Shown here: piece by piece, positions 37,612 to 46,210 of the stretch
Numbering within the stretch: the first letter of the stretch is position 1
How the letters are laid out: every line of letters begins with the position of its first letter
Assembly: GCA_024682835.1 (NCBI GenBank)
Contig: JAIKYU010000027.1
Span: forward strand, 1-64,000
Reading direction: 5' to 3'
DNA: 64,000 bases
Source of the DNA: Lachnospiraceae bacterium
GTDB lineage: Bacteria > Bacillota > Clostridia > Lachnospirales > Lachnospiraceae
Notes under the pieces: generated by a model
Database searches by the model: none
Told to the model about the DNA's origin: nothing
What the model saw: the letters and a program-made list of their open reading frames with translations, nothing else
Translations under genes and position numbers: made by a program

Positions 37612-40545
37612 TCAGTAATTCAGGTAGGATACATTCAAGTCCACCTTGCCGGAGATTCCCTTGATGGAGCCCTTCGAGGTGTACTGCCAGATATCGAACC
37701 GTGTCCGCGTGTAGGTGGGCTGTGCCACATACTGTGCCAGCCACAGCTTATACTCGGAGAGAGACGGTGTGTCGATCATTTCCTCCATCCAGTTTTTGTT
37801 TGCATAGAGACCCGTTCGGTAACCGGAATTGGCCATGGTCGCGCAAAACGCCCGGATGATGGCTGTCCGTTCACTTGCGCCGAGCTTGTCCGCACGTCCC
37901 TTTCCGGAATCGCTGCGCTCCACATCCAGAAAGACCGGATAGGCCAGCGAATAGCCGCTGCAAAGGGAAGCGGCCATCGAAGCTTCCTCCACCGCCTCCA
38001 CATCACTGACCGCCGCCGAGAAGAAGTAGGCGCCGACCTTCAGCCCCGCATTCAGCGCTCCGCGCATGTTGCTGTGAAACATGGAGTCCTCCACGAGCAC
38101 GCCGGTGGAGGTGCCGCGGAATCCACAGCGGATGATGGCATAGTTGACACCGGAATTTTTCACCGCCTTCCAGTCGATGCTGCCGTTCCATTTGGACACG
38201 TCAACGCCGAGAATCCCCGCTCCGCCGGACAGGATGCCGTCGGAGGCAAAATGGTAGGAGACCCCCTGAATGATCTGATCTCCGGTGACATAGTTTCCGT
38301 TTTTATCGAAGAAATAGGTGTGACCGTCCAGCGTCTGCCAGCCGTGATAGACGATCTTCGTTCCTCCCGAACGCAGGTAAAAGGTGCTCGCCGTATAGTA
38401 ATCGGCGGAGGTGGCTTCGCGGTACTTATCCCCGTCCCGGACGTAGACCGTCTCCCCCTTCTTCGTCTTCAGCACCTTCCCGTCGGTGACGGTCACCTCG
38501 CAGACGGCCTTGATGTCCTCGTCGTCCCGCCAGGCAATTGTAATTTTTGCCTTTCCTGCCTTTACGCCCTTCACCTTTCCGGTTTCGGCATCCACCGCGG
38601 CAATCTCTTTGTCGGATGTCTGCCAGAGCAGGTCTTCCTTTTCCAGTCCCTCCAGCTTGACGGTGAGCTCCGCGCTGTTTCCGGTATAGAGGGAGAGTTT
38701 TTCCGGCTTGACGGTGATTTTCTTTTCCTTTTCCGCCTCTACGACGGTAACGGTGCAGGAGGCGTACAGGCTGTCATCGCTGTCCGCCCTCGCGGTGATG
38801 ACAGCGGTGCCGACCTTCTTTGCCGTGACGGAGCACTGTGTATCATTTTTGATGCTGCACTCAACGGTGTCGGTTTCACCCGAGATGTCAAAGGTAAAGC
38901 TCTGATTTCCCTCAAGGCCCGTATAGGTCACCATGATCACCGTCGTGTATCCGACCTCCAGCGTCACCTCCGAAGGGGAGACCGCGATGCTTTTCTCCTC
39001 CGTGATCACAGGCTCGGTCTCCTCGATGGGCTTCTCTTCCGTGCCGCCCTCTTCGCCGATCACAGGAGCACGCAGCATCCTGCCGCTGCCCGTTTTCCTG
39101 GCCTGTGCGTCCGTCTGCGGTTCCGTCAGATCGGATTTTGAGACCTCCGCATAGGTGTAGGTACCGTCCCCGGCATCCGTTTCCTCCTTTGAGGATTCCA
39201 CCCATTCCACGGTATCCACGTTGACGGACTCCACCGCTGCCGCTTCCCTGGGCTCCGTATCCTCTGCGGCGACATTTACCTGGGATTCCTTTTTGATCTC
39301 ATCCGCGACATCCACCTTTTTATATTCGATCTTATCCTTTACCGTGGCCGTCTTCGGTTTGGTATCAGCCTTGTAGCGATCCTTGTATTCCGCTTCCGGC
39401 TCCCGCATGGCGATGCTCCAGGTGCCGGCGCTCAGCCCGGTCTTGTAGATCACGCCGTCCATGTCGTCGTCCGGCCAGGTCTCTTCCTTACCCGAAGGCG
39501 ATTTGGCCGTCACGGAAAAAGGCAGGTTGGCCACCAGCTTCCCTGTGTCCGCATTGGTAAATTTGATCTTCAGATCGCTTTTGATCGTGGTGAGCCCCAT
39601 GGCCACCGAAATCTGTTCCTCTTCGGGCTCAGGCTCCGGTTCTTCGACCGGCTCCTCCTTCTGCGCAGGGATCTCTTCCTCCTCCGGTACCTCCTCCATG
39701 CGGAGAGCCGCCGCATCCCGCATGGCGATCAAGCCGCTTTCACCGATGATCTCCAGCTTCCCGAGATCGGAACCGATCTCCGAAAAGGCCTGCAGCTCAC
39801 TGTTTTGTCCGCGCATCCGGAAAAACATTACGCCGAGCGATACCACCACGATCAGCAGCAGGGCGCTCATGGCAATGGCCGCCCACTCCATGGTCGTGAG
39901 CGAGGAGGCTGCTTTGCGGTGTCCCTTCTGTCTTTTCCCGGGTCTCCTGTGTGCGGACTGCCTGTGCGCCTGAGCTTCATGCGGCGCGGTCAGACGTTCC
40001 TCTTCCTCCTCGACATCCTCCTCATCCGGCCTGTTTTGGATGTTCACGGCAGCCGGAGCCGGGATATAACGCAGATTCGGCGTTCTGTCCTCAAAGTCTT
40101 CCTCGTCGTCCTCGTCGTAGAACTCCGGCTCGGTTTTGTCGTAGGCATCGTACTCCGCGGGAGCCCGATCGCCGGCTTCCAGATCCGCGATTCCTTCCGG
40201 TATCTGCTCGAACTTCTGTGTGAAGGAACGCACCTCTTCATCCGAGAGCAGTTCCTCGTCTTCCTCATCGGGTTCCTCTGCCTCGTCGGTCAGCGACTCC
40301 TCGCTTCCCGCGCGATCCCAGGTGTCCGCATCCAGACTTTCGGCCAGATCCTCGATGGGTTCCTCCTCGTCCTCATACTCCTCCTCATCCTCGATCTCGT
40401 CCGCATCCTCCCGCAGGTAGGCGTCTTCCTCGTCGAGCTCCAGGAGATCCTCCGCATCAAAACGGGCCGTGTCGTAGGAATTCTTTTTTCCTCCGAAGCG
40501 CGGTTTCCGCGTGTGATGCTTTGTTTTTTGAGAAGGGTTTCCCAT
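37612..40545 (-). CDS. membrane-anchored GH25 muramidase with acidic cytoplasmic N-terminus and bacterial Ig-like repeats
   Basis: C-terminal GILGVDVSKWNGSIDWKAVKNSGVNYAIIRCGFRG...AYFFSAAVSD...YPVFLDVERSDSGKGRAD...WQYTSKGSIKGISGKVDLNVSY (GH25). Two Big-type repeats, one TM (AAIAMSALLLIVVVSLGVMFF), Asp/Glu-rich N-terminus. ATG 40545 has GGGGGAG upstream. Confidence 0.88.
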   Translation of the reverse strand: MGNPSQKTKHHTRKPRFGGKKNSYDTARFDAEDLLELDEEDAYLREDADEIEDEEEYEDEEEPIEDLAESLDADTWDRAGSEESLTDEAEEPDEEDEELLSDEEVRSFTQKFEQIPEGIADLEAGDRAPAEYDAYDKTEPEFYDEDDEEDFEDRTPNLRYIPAPAAVNIQNRPDEEDVEEEEERLTAPHEAQAHRQSAHRRPGKRQKGHRKAASSLTTMEWAAIAMSALLLIVVVSLGVMFFRMRGQNSELQAFSEIGSDLGKLEIIGESGLIAMRDAAALRMEEVPEEEEIPAQKEEPVEEPEPEPEEEQISVAMGLTTIKSDLKIKFTNADTGKLVANLPFSVTAKSPSGKEETWPDDDMDGVIYKTGLSAGTWSIAMREPEAEYKDRYKADTKPKTATVKDKIEYKKVDVADEIKKESQVNVAAEDTEPREAAAVESVNVDTVEWVESSKEETDAGDGTYTYAEVSKSDLTEPQTDAQARKTGSGRMLRAPVIGEEGGTEEKPIEETEPVITEEKSIAVSPSEVTLEVGYTTVIMVTYTGLEGNQSFTFDISGETDTVECSIKNDTQCSVTAKKVGTAVITARADSDDSLYASCTVTVVEAEKEKKITVKPEKLSLYTGNSAELTVKLEGLEKEDLLWQTSDKEIAAVDAETGKVKGVKAGKAKITIAWRDDEDIKAVCEVTVTDGKVLKTKKGETVYVRDGDKYREATSADYYTASTFYLRSGGTKIVYHGWQTLDGHTYFFDKNGNYVTGDQIIQGVSYHFASDGILSGGAGILGVDVSKWNGSIDWKAVKNSGVNYAIIRCGFRGTSTGVLVEDSMFHSNMRGALNAGLKVGAYFFSAAVSDVEAVEEASMAASLCSGYSLAYPVFLDVERSDSGKGRADKLGASERTAIIRAFCATMANSGYRTGLYANKNWMEEMIDTPSLSEYKLWLAQYVAQPTYTRTRFDIWQYTSKGSIKGISGKVDLNVSYLNY

Positions 40546-40608
40546 CCGCACAAACTCCCCCGTTCCGGAAAGGCAATTCCGGAGCGTCATCAAATCATAA
40601 TCCGTGTT

Positions 40609-40638
40609 ATTTTATCATAGATGACACGGGGATTGCAA
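40609..40638 (-). promoter_or_regulatory. candidate sigma-A promoter for the GH25/glycan operon
   Basis: Minus strand TTGCAA-N18-TAAAAT upstream of ATG 40545. Confidence 0.5.
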
Positions 40639-40687
40639 GGGGATATTCGGAGGCGGAAATGATGCCATACAGATCGTAATCATGACG

Positions 40688-40887
40688 CCGTCCCGGAGAC
40701 CCTACCCTCCGTCCGGGAGTCCTTGTACGCTACGGAGATGAGACCAAAGCGGCGTGAGCGTTTAAGCGCGAAACGACGCTTGTTATGGGCTCATCGGAGT
40801 GATCAGCGTACGGCGACCGGATGGAGCGGTAGGGTCTCCGGGACGGAGATAGGGTCTCTTGGACAGTGGTAGAGTCTCCGGCCTATT
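40688..40887. repeat. structured intergenic element: 19-bp perfect inverted repeat plus three 20-bp direct repeats
   Basis: CCGTCCCGGAGACCCTACC (40688-40706) is perfectly complementary to GGTAGGGTCTCCGGGACGG (40828-40846); nested GTACGCT/AGCGTAC and ATGAG/CTCAT; 20-bp units begin at 40828, 40848, 40868. Confidence 0.8.
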
Positions 40888-40923
40888 CTACGGATTTCCT
40901 GAAACCTCCGCCTTGAAGGTTGC

Positions 40924-43005
40924 TTATTTTTTCTGAATCAGCTGCTCGGGCTTTGCCTGCTGTTCCGGATGCACCGGCTGCGCAACGTCGCGCTTCGGGA
41001 TGGGGTTATGCTTTTTGTCCGGCGCTTCCGGCTGCAGTCTGTGCTGCAGATCGTCCACGCTGATGTCGTTGATCTGACCGTTTTCCTTCTTTTGTTCCGT
41101 ACGTTCGCCGTAGATCGCCTCGATATCCTCGTCGTCAAACAGCTGGATATCATTTTCCTTCGGTGCTTCCTTCTTTTCCTCCGGCTGCGGGGCGCTGCCT
41201 CCCGTCATATAATTCCAGCCGGAAGCCACCATGCCGGCTCCCCAGGAGAGCCAGCCCTGCTGTTCCTGTTTGGGTTGCTCCACGGGCTGTGCCTTTGCGT
41301 TTTCCGCCGCACGCTTTTTCTCTTCCTCCAGCTGGCGGTTGTATTTCTGAATATCTTCCTCATTATCCAGCGCATCCTCGTAGATCAGTCCGTCGTCTTC
41401 GTCGGGTTTGGGAAGCTCTTCCTTCCGGTTCTGAGAAGCCTTTACATCCTCTTTTTCATCACCCTCCAGTTCCTCCTCATGAGGGATCTGTTTCGGGTCT
41501 TCCTTCTTCTCTTTCGCCTCCGGCACGTCCTTCTTCTCTTCCTTGTTGCCGCCCAGGAGATTGGAGACCAGATTGTAGCCGGCCTTGACGCCGCCGGCGA
41601 CTGCGCCGATCGTGCCGCCGATGACGACGGTTCCGGCGGTGGCCGCCATGGCGATACCTCCCGCAACGCCCCTGAGCACGATGCCTGCCGCCGCTCCTGC
41701 CACATCAGCCATATACTGGTTCCGGGCCTGTCTGGGGGAAGCATCCTTCAGGTTGTAGATCTTTTTGGCATTGATCGCACTGTCAGCGGAAACGTAGTTT
41801 CTGTCCGAAAGGGCCCGGTCCACCTGGTCGGCCGGCCAGGTCTCCTTAAGCTGATTCGTCATGCGGGCAATGGCCTGCCGCTCGGCTCTGGCCTTTCTCC
41901 AGTTGAAGATCTTATTGAAAAACCCGCGCTTTGCATAGCGGTTCTTTGCCTCGCGGACATCCAGAATTGCCCGTGAGGCCTCCGCGCTGTCGATGGCGGG
42001 TCTGCTGCCGTCGTTTCCTGCTGCCGCTTTCCGATACCGGTCGTTGAAATCCTGTTCGATATCCGCAAAACTCTTCGCCTGAAAGCCTTTGAGTGCGTCG
42101 TTGCGCATCAGCCGCAGTCCGCCCTCTGTCGTGAGGAAGGTCGCCTGGTTCTCGTTTGCGGCTTTGGTGTAATTCTTCCAGCGCTTCTGCTCCTCCGCGG
42201 TGAGATTCGCCGGCGCCGTTGCCAGCGGATCCGGTTTTTCTTTGGTGAATCGAATGGGTGCAAGAAGCATTTCGGTCTTGTTGGCGAGCCGGGTCGTGTA
42301 ATCCTCCAGGATGTCGGTCATGCAGGCACAGCCCTTTGCAAGAGTCTGATCGAGAAGCTCCGTGGAAATGACACCCTGCTCGGCCGCCTGCTCCGCGAGG
42401 CTTTTGTGCATTTTCTTGAGTTCCTCGGTAAACATGCTCTTCAGAATGTGCGGCATGATGGCTGTGCGCCAGGTGAGATCATCGAAGCGGTCGCCAACCT
42501 GCCGGACCGTGTCCTTCAGCTTCTGATTGAACGTCTCCGAATCAAAATGATACCCGGTCTGCGTCTCCAGCTCGGCGACTTTATTCTCATCAAGATAGAC
42601 GTCGTTTCTCGAGATATTAAAGAGCACGTCATCGGCACTCATGGCATAGATCTGATCGGTGATGGGTGCCTCGATCGCCTCTGCTGCGAAATTGGCGCCC
42701 GCACCGATCAGCTTCGGCAGGTTCTTCTGCACGAGGTTCTTCGTCTTGTTTCTCGCCCAGTTCCATTTCATTCCGGGATAGAATTTCTGACCCATCACCT
42801 CGACCGGATCCGCAAAAGCATTGGTATTCGTCGCATCGTAGGTGATCGGTGCGTCAGCCACGAAGGCTCCGCCCCGGATCGCGCCGGCAGCCGCTCCCCG
42901 AACGATCTGCTGCGTCCCGTTAAACAAAGAGGACCAGCGCTGCTTGCGTCCGATCAGCTTCTGTTCCCAATCCGGCATCTGCGTGTTATTTACCTGATTG
43001 CTCAT
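40924..43005 (-). CDS. uncharacterised 693-aa protein with glycine-rich hydrophobic segment and charged C-terminal tail
   Basis: Single long ORF; hydrophobic AGAAAGIVLRGVAGGIAMAATAGTVVIGGTIGAVAGGVKAG-like stretch, then a Glu/Lys/Pro/Gln-rich tail. Confidence 0.75.
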   Translation of the reverse strand: MSNQVNNTQMPDWEQKLIGRKQRWSSLFNGTQQIVRGAAAGAIRGGAFVADAPITYDATNTNAFADPVEVMGQKFYPGMKWNWARNKTKNLVQKNLPKLIGAGANFAAEAIEAPITDQIYAMSADDVLFNISRNDVYLDENKVAELETQTGYHFDSETFNQKLKDTVRQVGDRFDDLTWRTAIMPHILKSMFTEELKKMHKSLAEQAAEQGVISTELLDQTLAKGCACMTDILEDYTTRLANKTEMLLAPIRFTKEKPDPLATAPANLTAEEQKRWKNYTKAANENQATFLTTEGGLRLMRNDALKGFQAKSFADIEQDFNDRYRKAAAGNDGSRPAIDSAEASRAILDVREAKNRYAKRGFFNKIFNWRKARAERQAIARMTNQLKETWPADQVDRALSDRNYVSADSAINAKKIYNLKDASPRQARNQYMADVAGAAAGIVLRGVAGGIAMAATAGTVVIGGTIGAVAGGVKAGYNLVSNLLGGNKEEKKDVPEAKEKKEDPKQIPHEEELEGDEKEDVKASQNRKEELPKPDEDDGLIYEDALDNEEDIQKYNRQLEEEKKRAAENAKAQPVEQPKQEQQGWLSWGAGMVASGWNYMTGGSAPQPEEKKEAPKENDIQLFDDEDIEAIYGERTEQKKENGQINDISVDDLQHRLQPEAPDKKHNPIPKRDVAQPVHPEQQAKPEQLIQKK

Positions 43006-43166
43006 ATTCTACCACTCCCTGTTTTTGACCGTTTTTGATGATTCAATCGGATATATGCATGGCGGCCGAAAAACCCACAGGTCCGGCCGTCTGTTCCGAC
43101 TGCGGCGACAAACCGCATCTCTTCGAGGAGGACAGCATCTCCCGAAGCATTTTCATAAAATCGCTG

Positions 43167-43802
43167 TTATTTACGCAGCCGCTGCATGGTCTTTCCCACA
43201 ATGGTGATGAAGGGTCCGAGAAAGATGGCGATCAGGATGATTCCGATCGTCGGTCTGCCGCCTGCGAGCAATCCTACGCCGATGGCCAGAAAATCATAGA
43301 CCATGCGCATCACAAAAAAGGGCAGCCGCGGGATAAGGCGGGTGAACAGCTTGGCCGCGGCATCATACGGTGACAGGCCGGCGCCCGCATTCATGTAGAC
43401 CGCTGCGCTGATGACAAAGAGGAAAAGAGCCGCCGCGAAGATGAGCGCTCGCATGGGCTGATCGGTAAACAGGGATTCGGGGATCAGCCTGCCCCACAGC
43501 CAGCAGAAAAAGTCGGCATAGTAGCCGATCAGAATCATATTGAAAACGGTACCAAAGCCGATGAGTTTCCGGTCACACAGAATGACCACCAGAAGAAGCG
43601 CCAGATTAAAAACGAGCTGGTAATTGCCCAGCGTCCATCCGATGCGCGCCGCCACGGATCGGTTCATAAAGGTTGCGGGATCCGTACCGTAACCGGTCAG
43701 AATCAGAAAGGACAGGAAAAAGCCCATTCCGGTCACGCCGAAAAAGCTGACCAGCGCATCCCTGTTCCACGCATTCTTCACTTTGTCAAACAGTTGTTTC
43801 AT
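43167..43802 (-). CDS. YczE/YitT-family membrane protein
   Basis: FFLSFLILTGYGTDPATFMN...GNYQLVFNLALLLVVILCDRKLIGFGTVFNMILIGYYADFF...NAGAGLSPYDAAAKLF. Confidence 0.8.
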   Translation of the reverse strand: MKQLFDKVKNAWNRDALVSFFGVTGMGFFLSFLILTGYGTDPATFMNRSVAARIGWTLGNYQLVFNLALLLVVILCDRKLIGFGTVFNMILIGYYADFFCWLWGRLIPESLFTDQPMRALIFAAALFLFVISAAVYMNAGAGLSPYDAAAKLFTRLIPRLPFFVMRMVYDFLAIGVGLLAGGRPTIGIILIAIFLGPFITIVGKTMQRLRK

Positions 43803-43815
43803 GAAACTCCTCCCC

Positions 43816-43849
43816 GAAAAAAGCGCCCGCAGACACATCTGCGGGCGCT
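43816..43849 (-). terminator. intrinsic terminator after the 43874-44761 gene
   Basis: Minus strand AGCGCCCGCAGA-TGTG-TCTGCGGGCGCT followed by TTTTTT; perfect 12-bp stem. Confidence 0.92.
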
Positions 43850-43873
43850 GTTCTTTTCCGCCTTCCGATCCGT

Positions 43874-44761
43874 TTAACTCAATGTGAAATTGGCCAGCGG
43901 TGCAACCTGATTCGGATCATTGTCAACCGGCTGCGTGGCCCGCTGCATGGCCTGCAGAACCTGCGCACGATCCTGGGGCTCCAGCCGCTCGTTGGCCTGC
44001 TCCGAAAAGGCCCGTTCTGCCTCCTCGCCCTGCATCTCATTCTGTCTGCGCTGCACCTCATTGCCGGCGGTCTCCAGCGAGAAGTCGGTCAGCTGCTCCT
44101 TGCGCTCCTCTTCTTTGGCGGCGCGGCTCTCCATCTCCTTATCGTAATCGAACTTGGAGATATTGCCCTGGAGATACATCCGTTCCAGCTCCGCATCGGA
44201 GTAACCGATGAACGAATTGATCTGTCCCTCGGATGCGATCGTCTCCTTCTCATCCGCAAGAACCGCATTGGGCTCGCGATCCGACGCCTCCCCGGCAGAT
44301 TCGGACCGGACCTCCATCGCCTGCTCCCGGCGCTCCTCGCTCTCCTCTTTAGCTGCCTCGATCTGTGCCTCGCGGATCTCCTTGCTGCGCTGCAGCTCCA
44401 GCCGCATCAGCTCCTCTTTGCTGTCCGATTCATTCGTCCTCGCTTCCCTGCGGAGACGCTCATTCTCGGGATTGTCGATCACACGGCCGGTGTTCTCTTC
44501 CTCTTCGAGCTCCTGCACCGCTTTATCGCTTGCCTGTACGGTGTCGCCGTCCCTGGATACCGCAATAACATGATCCAGCTCCCGTTCACGCGAAGCTTCC
44601 TCAACCCCGGGTCTGTCTTCCCTTTGCCTGGTCTCGTTGGTCTTCGGCTCTTCCTGCACGCGCTGGGGCTTCTGAGCCTGCTGCGCCTCATAGACACGGC
44701 GCACACCGGTTGCCGCAGGATCGATGGGATTAAAATTCGTGTTCAGATTCACATTTGCCAT
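43874..44761 (-). CDS. uncharacterised 295-aa highly charged, probably disordered/coiled-coil protein
   Basis: ORF with strong RBS (GGGAGGTGATC), own promoter and terminator; E/R/Q-rich, lacks Cys and Trp. Confidence 0.75.
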   Translation of the reverse strand: MANVNLNTNFNPIDPAATGVRRVYEAQQAQKPQRVQEEPKTNETRQREDRPGVEEASRERELDHVIAVSRDGDTVQASDKAVQELEEEENTGRVIDNPENERLRREARTNESDSKEELMRLELQRSKEIREAQIEAAKEESEERREQAMEVRSESAGEASDREPNAVLADEKETIASEGQINSFIGYSDAELERMYLQGNISKFDYDKEMESRAAKEEERKEQLTDFSLETAGNEVQRRQNEMQGEEAERAFSEQANERLEPQDRAQVLQAMQRATQPVDNDPNQVAPLANFTLS

Positions 44762-44791
44762 CGGGGATCACCTCCCTTCTCCACCATCTCC

Positions 44792-44820
44792 AATATATCA
44801 CGGGATCTGCAAGAGTGCAA
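44792..44820 (-). promoter_or_regulatory. candidate sigma-A promoter
   Basis: Minus strand TTGCAC-N17-TATATT upstream of ATG 44761. Confidence 0.7.
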
Positions 44821-44829
44821 GGGCTAATA

Positions 44830-45366
44830 TCAGCCTTCCTGATACAGCGAGGTTCCTGTAGCATCGATCGCCACGATCGCCGGAAAATCACGAACCGTGA
44901 GGCGGCGTACCGCTTCTGTTCCGAGATCCTCCCAGGCCACGATTTCCACGGAGGTGATGGCCTTTGAGAGCAGCGCACCCGCTCCGCCGATGGCCGCAAA
45001 GTACACGGCACCGTTTCGCTTCATCGCTTCAACGACCTCCGCAGACCGTCTCCCTTTTCCGATCATTCCCTTCAGTCCGAGATCCAGCAGCGCCGGTGTG
45101 TAGCGATCCATGCGCGTCGCCGTCGTGGGACCCGCGGAACCGATCACCTGACCGGGTCTGGCCGGTGACGGACCGAGATAGTAGATGGTCTGACCTGCTA
45201 TGGGAAAGGGGAGCGGTTTTCCGTCCGCAAGCAGCCCGGCCATGCGCTTATGCGCCGCGTCTCTTGCAGTATAAATCACGCCCGAAAGCAGAACGGCGTC
45301 ACCGGCCCGGAGCTTTTTCGCTTCTTCTCCGGCAAAAGGCAGTTCCAGATGTTTTTCCGTCGTCAT
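44830..45366 (-). CDS. fumarate hydratase class I, beta subunit (Fe-S hydro-lyase)
   Basis: LRAGDAVLLSGVIYTARDAAHKRMAGLL...YYLGPSPARPGQVIGSAGPTTATRMD...MIGKGRRS...YFAAIGGAGALLSKAI. Confidence 0.93.
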   Translation of the reverse strand: MTTEKHLELPFAGEEAKKLRAGDAVLLSGVIYTARDAAHKRMAGLLADGKPLPFPIAGQTIYYLGPSPARPGQVIGSAGPTTATRMDRYTPALLDLGLKGMIGKGRRSAEVVEAMKRNGAVYFAAIGGAGALLSKAITSVEIVAWEDLGTEAVRRLTVRDFPAIVAIDATGTSLYQEG

Positions 45367-45367
45367 C

Positions 45368-46210
45368 TCAAATCTCCAGTGAAGCGTGGCGGTTCACGTG
45401 ACAGCAGATGTTGACCGCCACCGGCAGACCCGCAATATGAGTTGCATAGGTCAGAATATGCACGGCAAAGGCAGTCGTCCGACCGCCCAGACCTGCAGGG
45501 CCGATTCCCAGCGCGTTGATCCCCTGAAGCGTTTCTTCCTCCATCCGCCTGATATGTGTTTCCCGTGCATGCGCGTCCACCGGCAGGAGCAGTGCTTCCT
45601 TGGCAAGCTGTGCACATTTCTCAAAGGTGCCGCCGATTCCAACGCCGACCACCATCGGCGGGCAGGCGTTGGGCCCCGCCTCGCGCACCGCCCGGACGAT
45701 TGCGTCCTTTACACCCGTCTCACCGTCGGCGGGCTTGAGCATGAAAATGCGGCTCATATTTTCGCTTCCGAAGCCCTTCGGTGCAACGGTCACCTGCACG
45801 CGGTCACCGGGGACGATTTCGGTATGGATGACCGCCGGGGTATTGTCTCTGGTATTCTCCCGAAGGATCGGATCACCCACCACGGATTTTCGGAGATATC
45901 CCTCCTCATAGCCGCGCCGGACTCCCTCGTTTACGGCATCCTCCAGCGAACCGCCCGTAAAATGCACCTCCTGCCCCACGCGCAGAAAAACGACCGCCAT
46001 TCCGGTGTCCTGACAGATCGGAATCGATTCCTCCGCCGCAATGGTCAGGTTGTCGCACAGCTTACCGAGAACGCCCGCGCCCAGCGCTTCTGTTTCCTCG
46101 TCTCTTGCCTGCTTCAGCGCCTGCTGCATATCTTCGGAAAGCGTAAGATTTGCCCGGATGCACAGATCACGGATCGCGTCCGTCATCTGCGCTACGTTGA
46201 TTTCCCTCAC
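45368..46210 (-). CDS. fumarate hydratase class I, alpha subunit
   Basis: PICQDTGMAVVFLRVGQEVHFTGGSLEDAVNEGVRRGYEEGYLRKSVV...RDNTPAVIHTEIVPGD...GFGSENMSRIFMLKPADG. Confidence 0.93.
   Translation of the reverse strand: MREINVAQMTDAIRDLCIRANLTLSEDMQQALKQARDEETEALGAGVLGKLCDNLTIAAEESIPICQDTGMAVVFLRVGQEVHFTGGSLEDAVNEGVRRGYEEGYLRKSVVGDPILRENTRDNTPAVIHTEIVPGDRVQVTVAPKGFGSENMSRIFMLKPADGETGVKDAIVRAVREAGPNACPPMVVGVGIGGTFEKCAQLAKEALLLPVDAHARETHIRRMEEETLQGINALGIGPAGLGGRTTAFAVHILTYATHIAGLPVAVNICCHVNRHASLEI

Noticed and set aside
40828-40887. Possible mini-CRISPR
   Set aside because: Repeats are 20 bp long with a 20-bp period, so there are no spacers, and no cas genes are present.
43035-43373. 112-aa plus-strand ORF (MAAEKPTGPAVCSDCGDKPHLFEED...)
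   Set aside because: The CxxC start looks protein-like, but two-thirds overlaps the YczE-like gene antisense and there is no clear RBS or family; left unannotated.
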